Assembly: GCF_000438455.1 (NCBI RefSeq)
Contig: NZ_CAVG010000118.1
Span: 1 to 64,000 of the forward strand
Origin: Nosocomiicoccus massiliensis
GTDB taxonomy: Bacteria; Bacillota; Bacilli; Staphylococcales; Salinicoccaceae
Direction of reading: 5' to 3'
DNA: 64,000 nt
The position numbers and the translations under genes are program-made. Shown one piece after another: positions 39,428 through 47,990 of this stretch (its first letter is position 1; every line of letters begins with the position of its first letter). The notes beneath the pieces are model-generated. The model did no database searches and had not been told where the DNA came from. It saw nothing but the letters and a program-made list of their open reading frames with translations.

Positions 39428-40271
39428 CGTTAACCTCATCAAACGTATATCTACCGATTTTACCGTTACGAATGTCGTAAACGACGCGGTTTGTCACTTG
39501 TTCATAGTCAACTTCGTTACCAGACATTAACATGCCTCTACTTCTACCGATTGCGTCAAACACAGAGACGATTATCTCGACGTCATAATTTGAAATTTTA
39601 TAAAACGAATCGAACGTTTCCTTATCGTGTTCGATTAAAAACTTCATACCAAAAATAGCGACCTCATCTAAATGAACAACTCTATCCGTGATCGCACCTG
39701 TTAAACTTAACTTTAACCCGACGTCTCCTTCAAATTTCGGCCATAATACCCCAGGTGTATCTAGCAGTTCTAAATTATTACCTGCTTTAATCCACTGCTG
39801 AGATTTCGTTAACCCAGGTGTATTTCCAGTTCTAGCTGCTTTTTTACGCGCTAAACTATTAATTAACGTCGACTTACCAACGTTTGGAATACCGATAATC
39901 ATCGCACGAATTGGACGACGGTTAATGCCACGCGCTTCCATACGTTTAAACATCTCTTCAGTCGCTTCCATCGCAACCGGTTCAATACGTTTTAAAACGT
40001 TGTTACTACGCGCGTCTAATGCAATCGGATACGTTCCAATTGACTTAAAGTAATTCATCCACTGATTTGTCATATTTTGATCGGCGAGATCCGACTTATT
40101 TAAAATGACAATACGTGGTTTATTTTTAACAATCTCGTTCATCATTGGGTTTTGACTCGATAACGGAATTCTCGCATCTAAAATTTCTATCACTACATCA
40201 ACTTTACTTAAATTCTCTTCAATTTGGCGCCGTGCTTTTGCCATATGTCCAGGAAACCAGTTAATAGACAT
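39417..40271 (-). CDS. rbgA: Ribosome biogenesis GTPase RbgA (YlqF)
   Basis: Circularly permuted GTPase needed late in 50S assembly. 284 residues. Motif order G4 (NKSD), G1 (GIPNVGKSTLINSL), G3 (DTPGVLWP) is diagnostic; the N-terminus INWFPGHMAKARRQIEE matches. Followed by rnhB with overlap, as in other Bacilli. An extended -10 promoter is seen upstream (40308-40316). Confidence 0.96.
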   Translation of the reverse strand: MSINWFPGHMAKARRQIEENLSKVDVVIEILDARIPLSSQNPMMNEIVKNKPRIVILNKSDLADQNMTNQWMNYFKSIGTYPIALDARSNNVLKRIEPVAMEATEEMFKRMEARGINRRPIRAMIIGIPNVGKSTLINSLARKKAARTGNTPGLTKSQQWIKAGNNLELLDTPGVLWPKFEGDVGLKLSLTGAITDRVVHLDEVAIFGMKFLIEHDKETFDSFYKISNYDVEIIVSVFDAIGRSRGMLMSGNEVDYEQVTNRVVYDIRNGKIGRYTFDEVNDDN

Positions 40272-40307
40272 ATCTTCACTTCCTCATTACGTTTTAATTT
40301 CTATTCG

Positions 40308-40316
40308 ATTATAGCA
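40308..40316 (-). promoter_or_regulatory. Extended -10 promoter of rbgA
   Basis: TGCTATAAT on the minus strand, with no convincing -35, about 40 bases upstream of the rbgA ATG. The rest of the 40272-40491 gap is AT-rich divergent promoter space; a weak TTTCAT-16-TATTAT for gdhA on the plus strand is possible near 40429-40456. Confidence 0.55.
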
Positions 40317-40491
40317 AATTCCTTTTATCATACGATATACCACAAGGATTTAAAATATGTAAATTATGAAAAAGATTAGTCATACGAACACTAAATTTTT
40401 GTTCAAAATAAAAAAATAACAATCTTTCATTATTTTATAAACGTGATATTATATACATATGAACTTAATATCAAAAAAGGTGGTCTTTCCT

Positions 40492-41739
40492 TTGAGTAAC
40501 AACTCATTTATTAATGCGCAACAACAAGTTGAATCAGCATGTAGAATTTTGAATACGGAACCAGCAGTCTTTGAAATTTTAAAAGACGTTGAGCGTATGA
40601 TTGAGGTAAACATTCCAGTAAAAATGGATGACGGTACAGTCAGAACGTTCAAAGGTTACCGCGCAGCACACAACACGTCACTCGGACCAGCAAAAGGTGG
40701 AATTCGTATTCACCCTGCAACAACGTACGATGACGTAAAAGCGTTATCTATTTGGATGACATTTAAATGTGCAGTAACAGGTACACCATACGGTGGTGGT
40801 AAAGGTGGTATCGTTGCTGACCCAACAAAACTATCTGAAAACGAACTCGAGCAATTAGCGCGCGGATACGTTCGTGGTCTTTACAAATACTTAGGCGAAA
40901 AAATCGACGTACCTGCACCAGACGTAGGCTGTAGTGCACAAATGATCAGCTGGATGGTTGACGAATACTGTCAATTAGCTGGTACACAAGCACTCGGTAC
41001 ATTCACTGGTAAACCAGTAGAATACGGTGGATCACTAGGACGTACAGAATCAACAGGATTCGGTATTTCAGTCATTGGACGTCAAGTTGCTAAGAAATTC
41101 GATATCCACTTCGAAGAAGCAACACTTGCAGTACAAGGATTCGGTAACGTAGGAAGCCACGCGGTAAAATACTTCGAACAACTCGGTGCAACAGTACAAG
41201 CAGTTATGGAGTGGCACCCAGATGGATTATTTGCTATCTACCGTGAAGAAGGATTTACTTACGAAGAGCTAGAAGCAAACCGTGGTAAATTCAAAGAAAT
41301 GGACAACGTTAAAATCTTAAACCCAGAAGACTTCTGGTCATTAGACGTAGACATTATGGTACCAGCAGCACTTGCAAACGCAATCGATGAGCGCGTTGCG
41401 AAATTAGTAAAAGCAAACATCGTATTAGAAGGTGCAAACGGACCAGTCACTACTGAAGGAGATGCAGTATTCAAAGAAAGAGGCATCACAGTAGTACCAG
41501 ACATCCTTACAAACTCAGGGGGAGTAATCGTATCTTACTATGAGTGGGTACAAAACCTACAAGGATTCTACTGGACAGAAAAAGAAGTCTTAGAGCGTCA
41601 AGAAGAGAAAATGATTCAAGCATTTGACGAAATCTGGGATACAAAAGAAAAACACGACGTAACATTCAGAGAAGCGGCTTACTTAAACTCAATTCAAAAA
41701 GTAGCAGATGTTATGAAGTTACAAGGTAAATTATCATAA
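40492..41739 (+). CDS. gdhA: Glutamate dehydrogenase, catabolic type
   Basis: Oxidative deamination of glutamate to 2-oxoglutarate, probably NAD-linked, as for RocG/GudB. 415 residues. Active-site region PAKGGIRIHP, KCAVTGTPYGGGKGGI with the catalytic lysine, and PAPDVGCSAQMISWM; Rossmann motif GFGNVGSHAVKY. A TTG start at 40492 is chosen because AAGGTGG lies eight bases before it; the ATG 11 codons upstream has none. Codon use is biased toward highly expressed forms. Flanked by a strong terminator; stands alone. Confidence 0.94.
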   Translation: MSNNSFINAQQQVESACRILNTEPAVFEILKDVERMIEVNIPVKMDDGTVRTFKGYRAAHNTSLGPAKGGIRIHPATTYDDVKALSIWMTFKCAVTGTPYGGGKGGIVADPTKLSENELEQLARGYVRGLYKYLGEKIDVPAPDVGCSAQMISWMVDEYCQLAGTQALGTFTGKPVEYGGSLGRTESTGFGISVIGRQVAKKFDIHFEEATLAVQGFGNVGSHAVKYFEQLGATVQAVMEWHPDGLFAIYREEGFTYEELEANRGKFKEMDNVKILNPEDFWSLDVDIMVPAALANAIDERVAKLVKANIVLEGANGPVTTEGDAVFKERGITVVPDILTNSGGVIVSYYEWVQNLQGFYWTEKEVLERQEEKMIQAFDEIWDTKEKHDVTFREAAYLNSIQKVADVMKLQGKLS

Positions 41740-41746
41740 TATATTA

Positions 41747-41773
41747 AGAGGCGAACATACTCGCCTCTTTTTT
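41747..41773 (+). terminator. Terminator after gdhA
   Basis: Eight-bp stem AGAGGCGA/TCGCCTCT (41747-41754, 41761-41768) with a 6-nt loop and six T on the plus strand, just after the gdhA stop; it also abuts the convergent arsC stop. Confidence 0.9.
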
Positions 41774-42170
41774 AATGTCTCAATTTAAATTGTTCTATCG
41801 CTAATTTAATTTCATCTCTAACACGCTCGAATTCTGACCACTCTTTACCCGCAGGATCATCAAAACCCCAATGTTCTTTTTTAACGTTTACCGGTAAGAT
41901 AGGACAATTCTCATCTGCATCACTACATAAGGTTACGACTAAATCTGATTGTTTTAAAATATCATTATCAATCAAGTCTGACGTATGGTCTGATATATCA
42001 ATACCTACTTCTTTCATAGCTTCTACTGCTTTAGGATTAACACCATGTGTTTCAATACCAGCAGAATAGACATTCCAATCTTCACCTAATAATTTCTTCC
42101 CCCAACCCTCAGCCATTTGGCTACGGCAAGAGTTGCCAGTACATATAAAATAAATTGTTTTCTTATCCAT
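41772..42170 (-). CDS. arsC: Arsenate reductase, thioredoxin-coupled
   Basis: Reduces arsenate to arsenite for export. 132 residues, low-molecular-weight phosphatase fold. Catalytic P-loop CTGNSCR (C10, C15, R16) and the redox pair C82 and C89 (LCSDADENC) mark the S. aureus/B. subtilis type. Last gene of arsRBC; AAGAGG precedes the ATG. The cluster is visibly more AT-rich than its left neighbours, consistent with horizontal transfer. Confidence 0.96.
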   Translation of the reverse strand: MDKKTIYFICTGNSCRSQMAEGWGKKLLGEDWNVYSAGIETHGVNPKAVEAMKEVGIDISDHTSDLIDNDILKQSDLVVTLCSDADENCPILPVNVKKEHWGFDDPAGKEWSEFERVRDEIKLAIEQFKLRH

Positions 42171-42185
42171 AATTAAAGCCTCTTT

Positions 42186-43475
42186 TTAAAATATGATTAG
42201 TGTAAAGTACAATCCTAAGAGTGTTACAAATAGGACTGGAATAGTAATGACAATTCCCGTTTTAAAGTATGTTCCCCATGAAATCTTTACACCTTTTTGT
42301 GCTAAAACATGTAGCCATAATAATGTTGCTAAAGAACCAATCGGCGTAATTTTAGGTCCTAAATCAGAACCTATAATATTCGCATAAACCATACCCTCTT
42401 TTAGTAGTCCTGTAGCACTAGATTGACCAATCGCTATTGCATCTATTAAAACAGTTGGCATATTGTTCATAATTGATGATAAGAAAGCAGCTATAAAGCC
42501 CATCCCCATCACACTAATGAATAATCCATAACTTGAAATATTAGTTAATATTTCAGCTAAAAATGTTGTGATACCTACATTTTTTAACCCAAATACAACT
42601 AAATACATACCAATAGAAAATAGAACGATGTTCCATGGTGCACCTGTAATCACTTGTTTTGTATTAACTGCTTTAGATTTTCGAGCGAATAGCACAAATA
42701 TTATAGCAATCGTACCAGCAACAAAAGATACAGGTATCTGAATAAACTCACTAACAAGATAACCAACAAGTAGTATTACTAAAACAATCCATGAAATCTT
42801 AAATAGTTTAAGATCTTTAATTGCATTTTTAGGGTCAGGTAGATTTTCTGCATTAAACGTTTTAGGTATAGATTTTCTGAAATATAACCATAAAACGACA
42901 ATACTAGCAATTAAAGAGAATATATTAGGAACAATCATACGGTTAAAATATTCAATAAATCCAATATCGAAGTAATCTGCAGAAACAATATTCACTAAGT
43001 TACTTACAATTAAAGGTAGTGATGTCGTATCCGCAATAAATCCACTAGCTATAATAAAAGGGAAAATCTCTTTTTGATTAAACCCTAAACTTCTTACCAT
43101 CGCTAATACAATAGGAGTTAAAATTAAAGCTGCACCATCATTTGCGAAAAATGCTGCTACAACTGCTCCAAGTAACATGATAAAAACAAACATTTTTAAA
43201 CCATTACCATTTGAAGCTCTGACCATATGTATTGCAGACCATTCAAAAAATCCAATTTCATCTAATATTAATGAAATTAAAATAACAGCTACAAAAGTTA
43301 GAGTGGCATTCCAAACAATACCTGTTACTTCTAGTACATCAGAAAAACTTACAACTCCTGTAATGATAGCCACAACTGCCCCAATTAAAGCTGTAACACC
43401 AATATCTAAACCTTTTGGTTGCCATATAACAAAAGTTAAAGTTAAAAGGAATATTACAATTGCTAAAATAGTCAT
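42186..43475 (-). CDS. arsB: Arsenite efflux pump ArsB
   Basis: Integral membrane arsenite/antimonite exporter with about 12 helices. 429 residues, the standard ArsB length. Typical segments are [38 protein letters not shown] and [13 protein letters not shown]. The ATG at 43475 is favoured over the in-frame TTG two codons earlier because AGGTGAT precedes it by about six bases. The start codon lies at the arsR 3' end, so arsR and arsB are translationally coupled. Confidence 0.95.
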   Translation of the reverse strand: MTILAIVIFLLTLTFVIWQPKGLDIGVTALIGAVVAIITGVVSFSDVLEVTGIVWNATLTFVAVILISLILDEIGFFEWSAIHMVRASNGNGLKMFVFIMLLGAVVAAFFANDGAALILTPIVLAMVRSLGFNQKEIFPFIIASGFIADTTSLPLIVSNLVNIVSADYFDIGFIEYFNRMIVPNIFSLIASIVVLWLYFRKSIPKTFNAENLPDPKNAIKDLKLFKISWIVLVILLVGYLVSEFIQIPVSFVAGTIAIIFVLFARKSKAVNTKQVITGAPWNIVLFSIGMYLVVFGLKNVGITTFLAEILTNISSYGLFISVMGMGFIAAFLSSIMNNMPTVLIDAIAIGQSSATGLLKEGMVYANIIGSDLGPKITPIGSLATLLWLHVLAQKGVKISWGTYFKTGIVITIPVLFVTLLGLYFTLIIF

Positions 43476-43789
43476 CAGCAATCACCTGATTTCACATTGT
43501 TACATACACATTTTTGATTTGATGTGTTAATAAGATTTAATTTTTGGATAACATCTTCTAAATTATCATGATTCAGTTGATACCAATGTTTGTTACCGTC
43601 TTTTCTTGTTGTAACTAATTCATTCTCTACTAATAACTTCATATGATGACTGAGTGTAGGTTGTGAAAAATGAAAGTATTCCAACAAGTCACAAGCACAT
43701 AATTCCCCACAAGATAGTAAATCTAGTATCTCCAACCGACTTGAATCTGATAAGACTTTTAATATTTTTGATAGTTCTTTATAAGACAT
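43475..43789 (-). CDS. arsR: Arsenic-responsive repressor ArsR
   Basis: Winged-helix repressor released by arsenite. 104 residues. Metal site ELCACDLL with C31 and C33 in the DNA-recognition-helix region; helix-turn-helix [20 protein letters not shown]-terminal KCVCNN adds two more cysteines. AGGAGG precedes the ATG. Tandem palindromes immediately upstream (43812-43843) are the likely operators, giving autoregulation of arsRBC. Confidence 0.95.
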   Translation of the reverse strand: MSYKELSKILKVLSDSSRLEILDLLSCGELCACDLLEYFHFSQPTLSHHMKLLVENELVTTRKDGNKHWYQLNHDNLEDVIQKLNLINTSNQKCVCNNVKSGDC

Positions 43790-43811
43790 TAATAACCCTC
43801 CTATATGGTAA

Positions 43812-43843
43812 ATAGATTAACATCTATATAGATTATTATCTAT
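43812..43843 (-). promoter_or_regulatory. Tandem palindromic operators upstream of arsR
   Basis: Two directly abutting 16-bp palindromes of the form ATAGAT-N4-ATCTAT: 43812-43827 (spacer TAAC) and 43828-43843 (spacer TATT). Their junction also creates ATCTATATAGAT. They lie 23 bases from the arsR ATG, in the expected promoter region, and are the probable ArsR binding sites. Confidence 0.68.
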
Positions 43844-43889
43844 GTGCTTTTGTTATTTTTTTACAAACCCTTACGAAACGTTAATTACA

Positions 43890-44591
43890 TTAAATTATGA
43901 ATGTCTCTCCGTCTGTTTCGATTACTACCTGATTTTCTTGTAACCCTTCCGTAAATGTTAGTCTTACTTTACCTAATTCCAGAGTGTTCTCATCATGTTT
44001 ATTTAAGTGAAAAGCTTCGGTGAATGCGTGAATCGCATTATCAACATTTTCTACTGCTACCTTAATTTCTAATAGTTTACCGTTATCTCCTAGTATGCTT
44101 CCTGCTTCAAGGTTTTCTAGTCTCTCTTCGTCACTCATACCCCAGTCAATAATGAATGGCATAGGGACGTTCGTCTTATTGTCTTTTATAAATAACAACT
44201 TCCATGAGACTACTTCTCCATTTTCTTTTTCTCTCTTGAATGTGCGAGGCCCATCGATTTCGAATCCTGAATTCTCGAGCGACGTACTGAGAGCTTCGAT
44301 GTCAGTCGTTCGAAGTGCAAAGTTGTGCATACCCTCACGGTAATTTTCTTTATATATGGAAGACATGAGCGTGTAATCTACATTATCTTCGTTGTACTTC
44401 TCGAAGGTTTGTCTGTTTTTTATCCCTAAAAATTCAATATAAGAGAGCCCGCAGTGTAATAGTGTATTATACGTGCCCCAAATGTCGTGTGTACCGCCGG
44501 TCACGATATGAAACCCTTTTTGTTCGTATTCGTCTTTTATTGCACTAGGATCTTCAGAAAAATAGATGATGTGGTCGAATAATACTGTCAT
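43890..44591 (-). CDS. VOC-family (glyoxalase-like) protein
   Basis: 233 residues, starting LFDHIIYFSEDPSAIKDEY and resembling the Glyoxalase_3-type VOC fold: a histidine near the N-terminus, HNFALRTTDIEALSTSLE in the second module, and a C-terminal half ending in IETDGETFII. VOC proteins bind a metal and act on small organics or give resistance; the substrate here is unknown. AAAGGAGG precedes the ATG at 44591. Stands alone between the ars and ABC operons, on the same strand. Confidence 0.82.
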   Translation of the reverse strand: MTVLFDHIIYFSEDPSAIKDEYEQKGFHIVTGGTHDIWGTYNTLLHCGLSYIEFLGIKNRQTFEKYNEDNVDYTLMSSIYKENYREGMHNFALRTTDIEALSTSLENSGFEIDGPRTFKREKENGEVVSWKLLFIKDNKTNVPMPFIIDWGMSDEERLENLEAGSILGDNGKLLEIKVAVENVDNAIHAFTEAFHLNKHDENTLELGKVRLTFTEGLQENQVVIETDGETFII

Positions 44592-44661
44592 ATGAACGCC
44601 TCCTTTACTTATTTTTATTTCTGTCATAGTAGAATACTACTAATAAAAAATTGCTAAAAAT

Positions 44662-44687
44662 AAAAAAGAATACTCATGGTTAGTATT
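44662..44687 (-). terminator. Weak terminator after the ABC importer operon
   Basis: AT-rich six-bp stem AATACT/AGTATT (44669-44674, 44682-44687) followed by six T on the minus strand, shortly past the ATPase stop. Confidence 0.45.
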
Positions 44688-44703
44688 TAGCTTATCAAAC
44701 ACT

Positions 44704-45450
44704 TCATATCGAACTCGCAATAAGTTTTTTGGTATAGGGATTTTGTGGATTGTTCAAAATATCGTCCGTTTTACCTACTTCTACAATCTGTCCGTCTTTC
44801 ATAACGATGATTCTATCTGTCAGTGTTTTTACTGTGGATATGTCGTGCGTGATGAATAGATATGAAGTGCGAATGTTATGTCGTAACTTCTTCAAAATCT
44901 CGATGACTTCTTTTTGCACGAGTATATCTAGTGCGGAGACCGCTTCGTCAAATATTACCACTTTCGGATCAGTGATCATCGCTCGGACGATCGATATGCG
45001 CTGTGCTTGTCCACCGCTTAACTGGTGCGGGTATTTATCTAGAATCGTTTCGTTTAATTGCACACGTTCTAATGCGCGAAGTATCTCTCTATCCATCTCT
45101 TTTTTTGTCTTTCGCCGAAGTCCTTTCGCAAAAAATGGTTCTCGGAGTGACGTTCTTACCTTCAAATATGGATGTAGACTTTCTCTAGGGCTTTGAAATA
45201 CAAACTGCACATTTTGTCTAAATTTTAGGTAGTTACGTTTTTTCATACTTTTGATATCTTCACCTTCAAAATATACAGTTCCTGAGTTTGGACTTACAAG
45301 TCCGCCAAGGATATTCGCAAGTGTAGACTTTCCGGACCCAGATTCTCCAACAATTCCGATAGATTCCGCTTCTTTAAGTTCCAAACTCACATCTTTCAAA
45401 GCTATTGTATCTTTGAAGTTTTTAGACACATTTTCACATGATAAAATCAT
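44704..45450 (-). CDS. ABC importer ATP-binding protein, OppF/DppF/NikE type
   Basis: 248-residue ATPase with Walker A GESGSGKS, signature LSGGQAQRISIVRAM, Walker B VVIFDEAVSALD and switch histidine TH. ABC subunit of a peptide/nickel-family importer. Overlaps the other ATPase gene by four bases (ATGA), with GGAGGG before the start. Last gene of a five-gene operon. Confidence 0.93.
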   Translation of the reverse strand: MILSCENVSKNFKDTIALKDVSLELKEAESIGIVGESGSGKSTLANILGGLVSPNSGTVYFEGEDIKSMKKRNYLKFRQNVQFVFQSPRESLHPYLKVRTSLREPFFAKGLRRKTKKEMDREILRALERVQLNETILDKYPHQLSGGQAQRISIVRAMITDPKVVIFDEAVSALDILVQKEVIEILKKLRHNIRTSYLFITHDISTVKTLTDRIIVMKDGQIVEVGKTDDILNNPQNPYTKKLIASSI

Positions 45451-46223
45451 CTCACGCCCTCCTCTCTCGTTACTTGGACGAGTGCTTTTGTATGCGGATG
45501 CGTTGGATGCTTAAATAGCGTCTTTGTATCATTCGTCTCTACCATTTTTCCCTTATAGAAAACATACGCACGGTCCGTGTACTTCTCTATCAGTTTCATG
45601 TTATGTGTGATTAAAATGAGCGACACACCTTCTTCTTGATTCAGTTTTTTAAAAAACTCCATTATCTCGTGTTCCGTGATGCTATCTAGAGCAGTCGTCG
45701 GCTCATCTAAAATAATTATACGTGGCTTCGTCATTAGGGAGAGTGCGATATTGACGCGTTGGCGCATTCCACCAGAAAGTTCGAACACGTATCCGTTCAA
45801 GATTTTTTTAGGATTTTTAAGCCCCACAAGTTCTAACAATTCCGTCGCACGTTCTAATCCTTCACGTTTAGTGCCACACTGATGCGTCACGAAACCCTCT
45901 AACATCTGATGCTTAATTTTTACTAACGGATGTAAAAATTCCGTTGTATTTTGTGGAATATACCCAACATCAAGTCCGATGAGTTTTCGGTAATCGCTCG
46001 GCTTAAGGTCATCTATGTTTTTATCTTCTACCATTTTTAGCGTAGCATGTGACACGAGTGATCTCGGAAGCAAGTTAAACATCGCTTGTGTCGATATTGT
46101 TTTCCCTGAACCTGATTCCCCAAATACCCCTACAATTTCTCTCTTTTTAAGATAAAAATCAAATGGCTGTACGAGTCTCTTTCCTTCATTTGTGCGCACT
46201 TCGAGTGCCTTTATATCAATCAT
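45447..46223 (-). CDS. ABC importer ATP-binding protein, OppD/DppD/NikD type
   Basis: 258 residues. Walker A GESGSGKT, signature LSGGMRQRVNIALSL, Walker B IIILDEPTTALD, and the C-terminal HPHTKALVQV segment seen in OppD/NikD relatives. The ATG at 46223 is chosen because AGGTGAT precedes it; a GTG three codons earlier overlaps that site. Pairs with the following ATPase as a heterodimer. Confidence 0.93.
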   Translation of the reverse strand: MIDIKALEVRTNEGKRLVQPFDFYLKKREIVGVFGESGSGKTISTQAMFNLLPRSLVSHATLKMVEDKNIDDLKPSDYRKLIGLDVGYIPQNTTEFLHPLVKIKHQMLEGFVTHQCGTKREGLERATELLELVGLKNPKKILNGYVFELSGGMRQRVNIALSLMTKPRIIILDEPTTALDSITEHEIMEFFKKLNQEEGVSLILITHNMKLIEKYTDRAYVFYKGKMVETNDTKTLFKHPTHPHTKALVQVTREEGVR

Positions 46224-47027
46224 TAGTATCACCTAATTTCATGAGTCGATCATTCAACGTATCTCCCATTAAGTTCAGACCAAGGACAGTAACCACAAGT
46301 AATATCCCTGACGGCAAGATTAAATATGGATAGCTCAGCATAAAGCTCTGCGCTTCTTTTAACATCAGTCCAAAACTCGCGTTCGGTGGAACGACACCAA
46401 GTCCTAAATAAGATAACGCGGATTCTATTAAAATTGCAGATCCAATACTTGCACTGAATTGTGTTACGAGTCTAGGCAAAATGACTGGGAGATAATGTCT
46501 CCACACAATTCTCATTGTCGATAGTCCCATGCTTTTTGCCGCCACTATATAGAGTGCGTGTTGTTGTTCTTTAATGAGTGAATACGTCAGTCTAGCAAAT
46601 ATTGGTATCATAAATATCGCGATTGCAATAAGTGTAGAGTAAAGTCCATCCCCAAATACAACCACAAACATCATAGCAAGTACGATACCTGGGAATGCGA
46701 GCATCCCATCTATAAACCTTAGGAAAATCATGCTGATCCACTTATTTGATAAAGCAGAAATGACACCTATGAAAACCCCAGCACATAAGCCTAAAGTGAC
46801 TGAAACCGTTCCTAAAAGTAACGCATAGCGTGACGCAACCATTAACCTAGATAATATATCTCTACCAAACTGATCCGTACCGAGTAGATGCTCTTTAGAC
46901 ATCAAAGAAAACGATTATCAATATCCATCTCTGTAATCGGATATGGTGTATAGAAAAATGACACTATTCCTAGCGATAACGGAATGAGTAAGAGTACTAC
47001 GCTCAATATAAACACATATTTTCTCAT
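46216..47027 (-). pseudogene. ABC importer permease, OppC/DppC/NikC type, frame broken by one base
   Basis: Starts at 47027 (ATGA overlap with the upstream permease) as MRKYVFILSVVLLLIPLSL, then hits a TGA after DNRFL. The main body (from MSKEHLLGTDQFGRDILSR onward) continues in another frame with five helices and the EAA-loop region AKSMGLSTMRIVWRHYLP. One added base near 46904-46911 would give about 270 residues, normal for this subunit. The other four genes of the operon are intact, favouring a sequence error or a very recent lesion. A shorter product from the internal ATG would lack the first membrane helix. Confidence 0.88.
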
Positions 47028-47971
47028 GACTCTTTCCTCCTCATTCGCTTATTCAGGAGAATATAGAGTATGTCTGTGATAAGCGTAATGATTATGACAG
47101 AAGTCACAATAAAGCTCACGAGCCCTAAAATTAAGAAGAGATCTCGTTTTAATACTGCACTAAATAACAGTCGGCCAACTCCAGGCAAACTGAAAATACT
47201 CTCTACGACAATCACACCTGAAATTAACCCCGCAATTTGAATACCAATAACTGTAAGTGGTGCAATCAACGCATCACGCAGTGGATATTTAATGATTGCA
47301 AAAACAGGATTCATTCCAGACACTCGGGTCATGAGCATATAATCTTGTTTTAAACTATGTAACATCGAGCTTCTCACGATCCTAATCTGTGTCGCAATCA
47401 TACCAAATGCGAGCACAAGTGCCGGCAGTAGTAAGCTCATAAAGCCACCATAAACACTCTCCGTAAATGGTTTAAATCCAGATATCGGAAACACGTCAAA
47501 CTGTGCAGCGATGTAAACGAGAAAAATGAGTGCAATAAAAAACTGTGGCATCGCGTCACCAATTTGCATGAGCGTTCTCGCTATAATATCAAACGTCTTA
47601 TTTTGTTTTAATGCAGCAAAGACACCAATTGTGAGTGCTAAAGGCACCGCAATTACGATTGACATCACCATGAGTGTTAACGTAACAGGTAACCTACTTA
47701 ATAGAAGTGCTGTCACTGTCTCACCATATGTAAAAGACACACCAAAATCACCAGTTATCGCACTGGTCAACCAGTTAAAATATTGCGTATACCAAGCAGC
47801 ATCCATCCCGAGAGCTGCTCGAAGTTCTCTGACACGTTCTGGTGTGGCTTCTGTTCCGAGACTAATTTCCACCGCATCTCCAGGTATCATCATCAACATA
47901 AAAAAAGTGATAAATGATACGACAATTATAAGTACTATGCTACTCGTAATGCGTCTTATAATTTCTTTCAT
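47024..47971 (-). CDS. ABC importer permease, OppB/DppB/NikB type
   Basis: 315 residues with six helices. Typical N-terminal TM followed by PGDAVEISLGTEATPERVRE, which matches the periplasm-facing loop of this family, and the EAA motif near RVSGMNPVFAIIKYPLRDAL. Several in-frame starts exist; 47971 is chosen because GGTG sits nine bases upstream. Between the binding-protein gene and the damaged second permease. Confidence 0.92.
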   Translation of the reverse strand: MKEIIRRITSSIVLIIVVSFITFFMLMMIPGDAVEISLGTEATPERVRELRAALGMDAAWYTQYFNWLTSAITGDFGVSFTYGETVTALLLSRLPVTLTLMVMSIVIAVPLALTIGVFAALKQNKTFDIIARTLMQIGDAMPQFFIALIFLVYIAAQFDVFPISGFKPFTESVYGGFMSLLLPALVLAFGMIATQIRIVRSSMLHSLKQDYMLMTRVSGMNPVFAIIKYPLRDALIAPLTVIGIQIAGLISGVIVVESIFSLPGVGRLLFSAVLKRDLFLILGLVSFIVTSVIIITLITDILYILLNKRMRRKES

Positions 47972-47990
47972 ATCATCCATCACCTATTGA

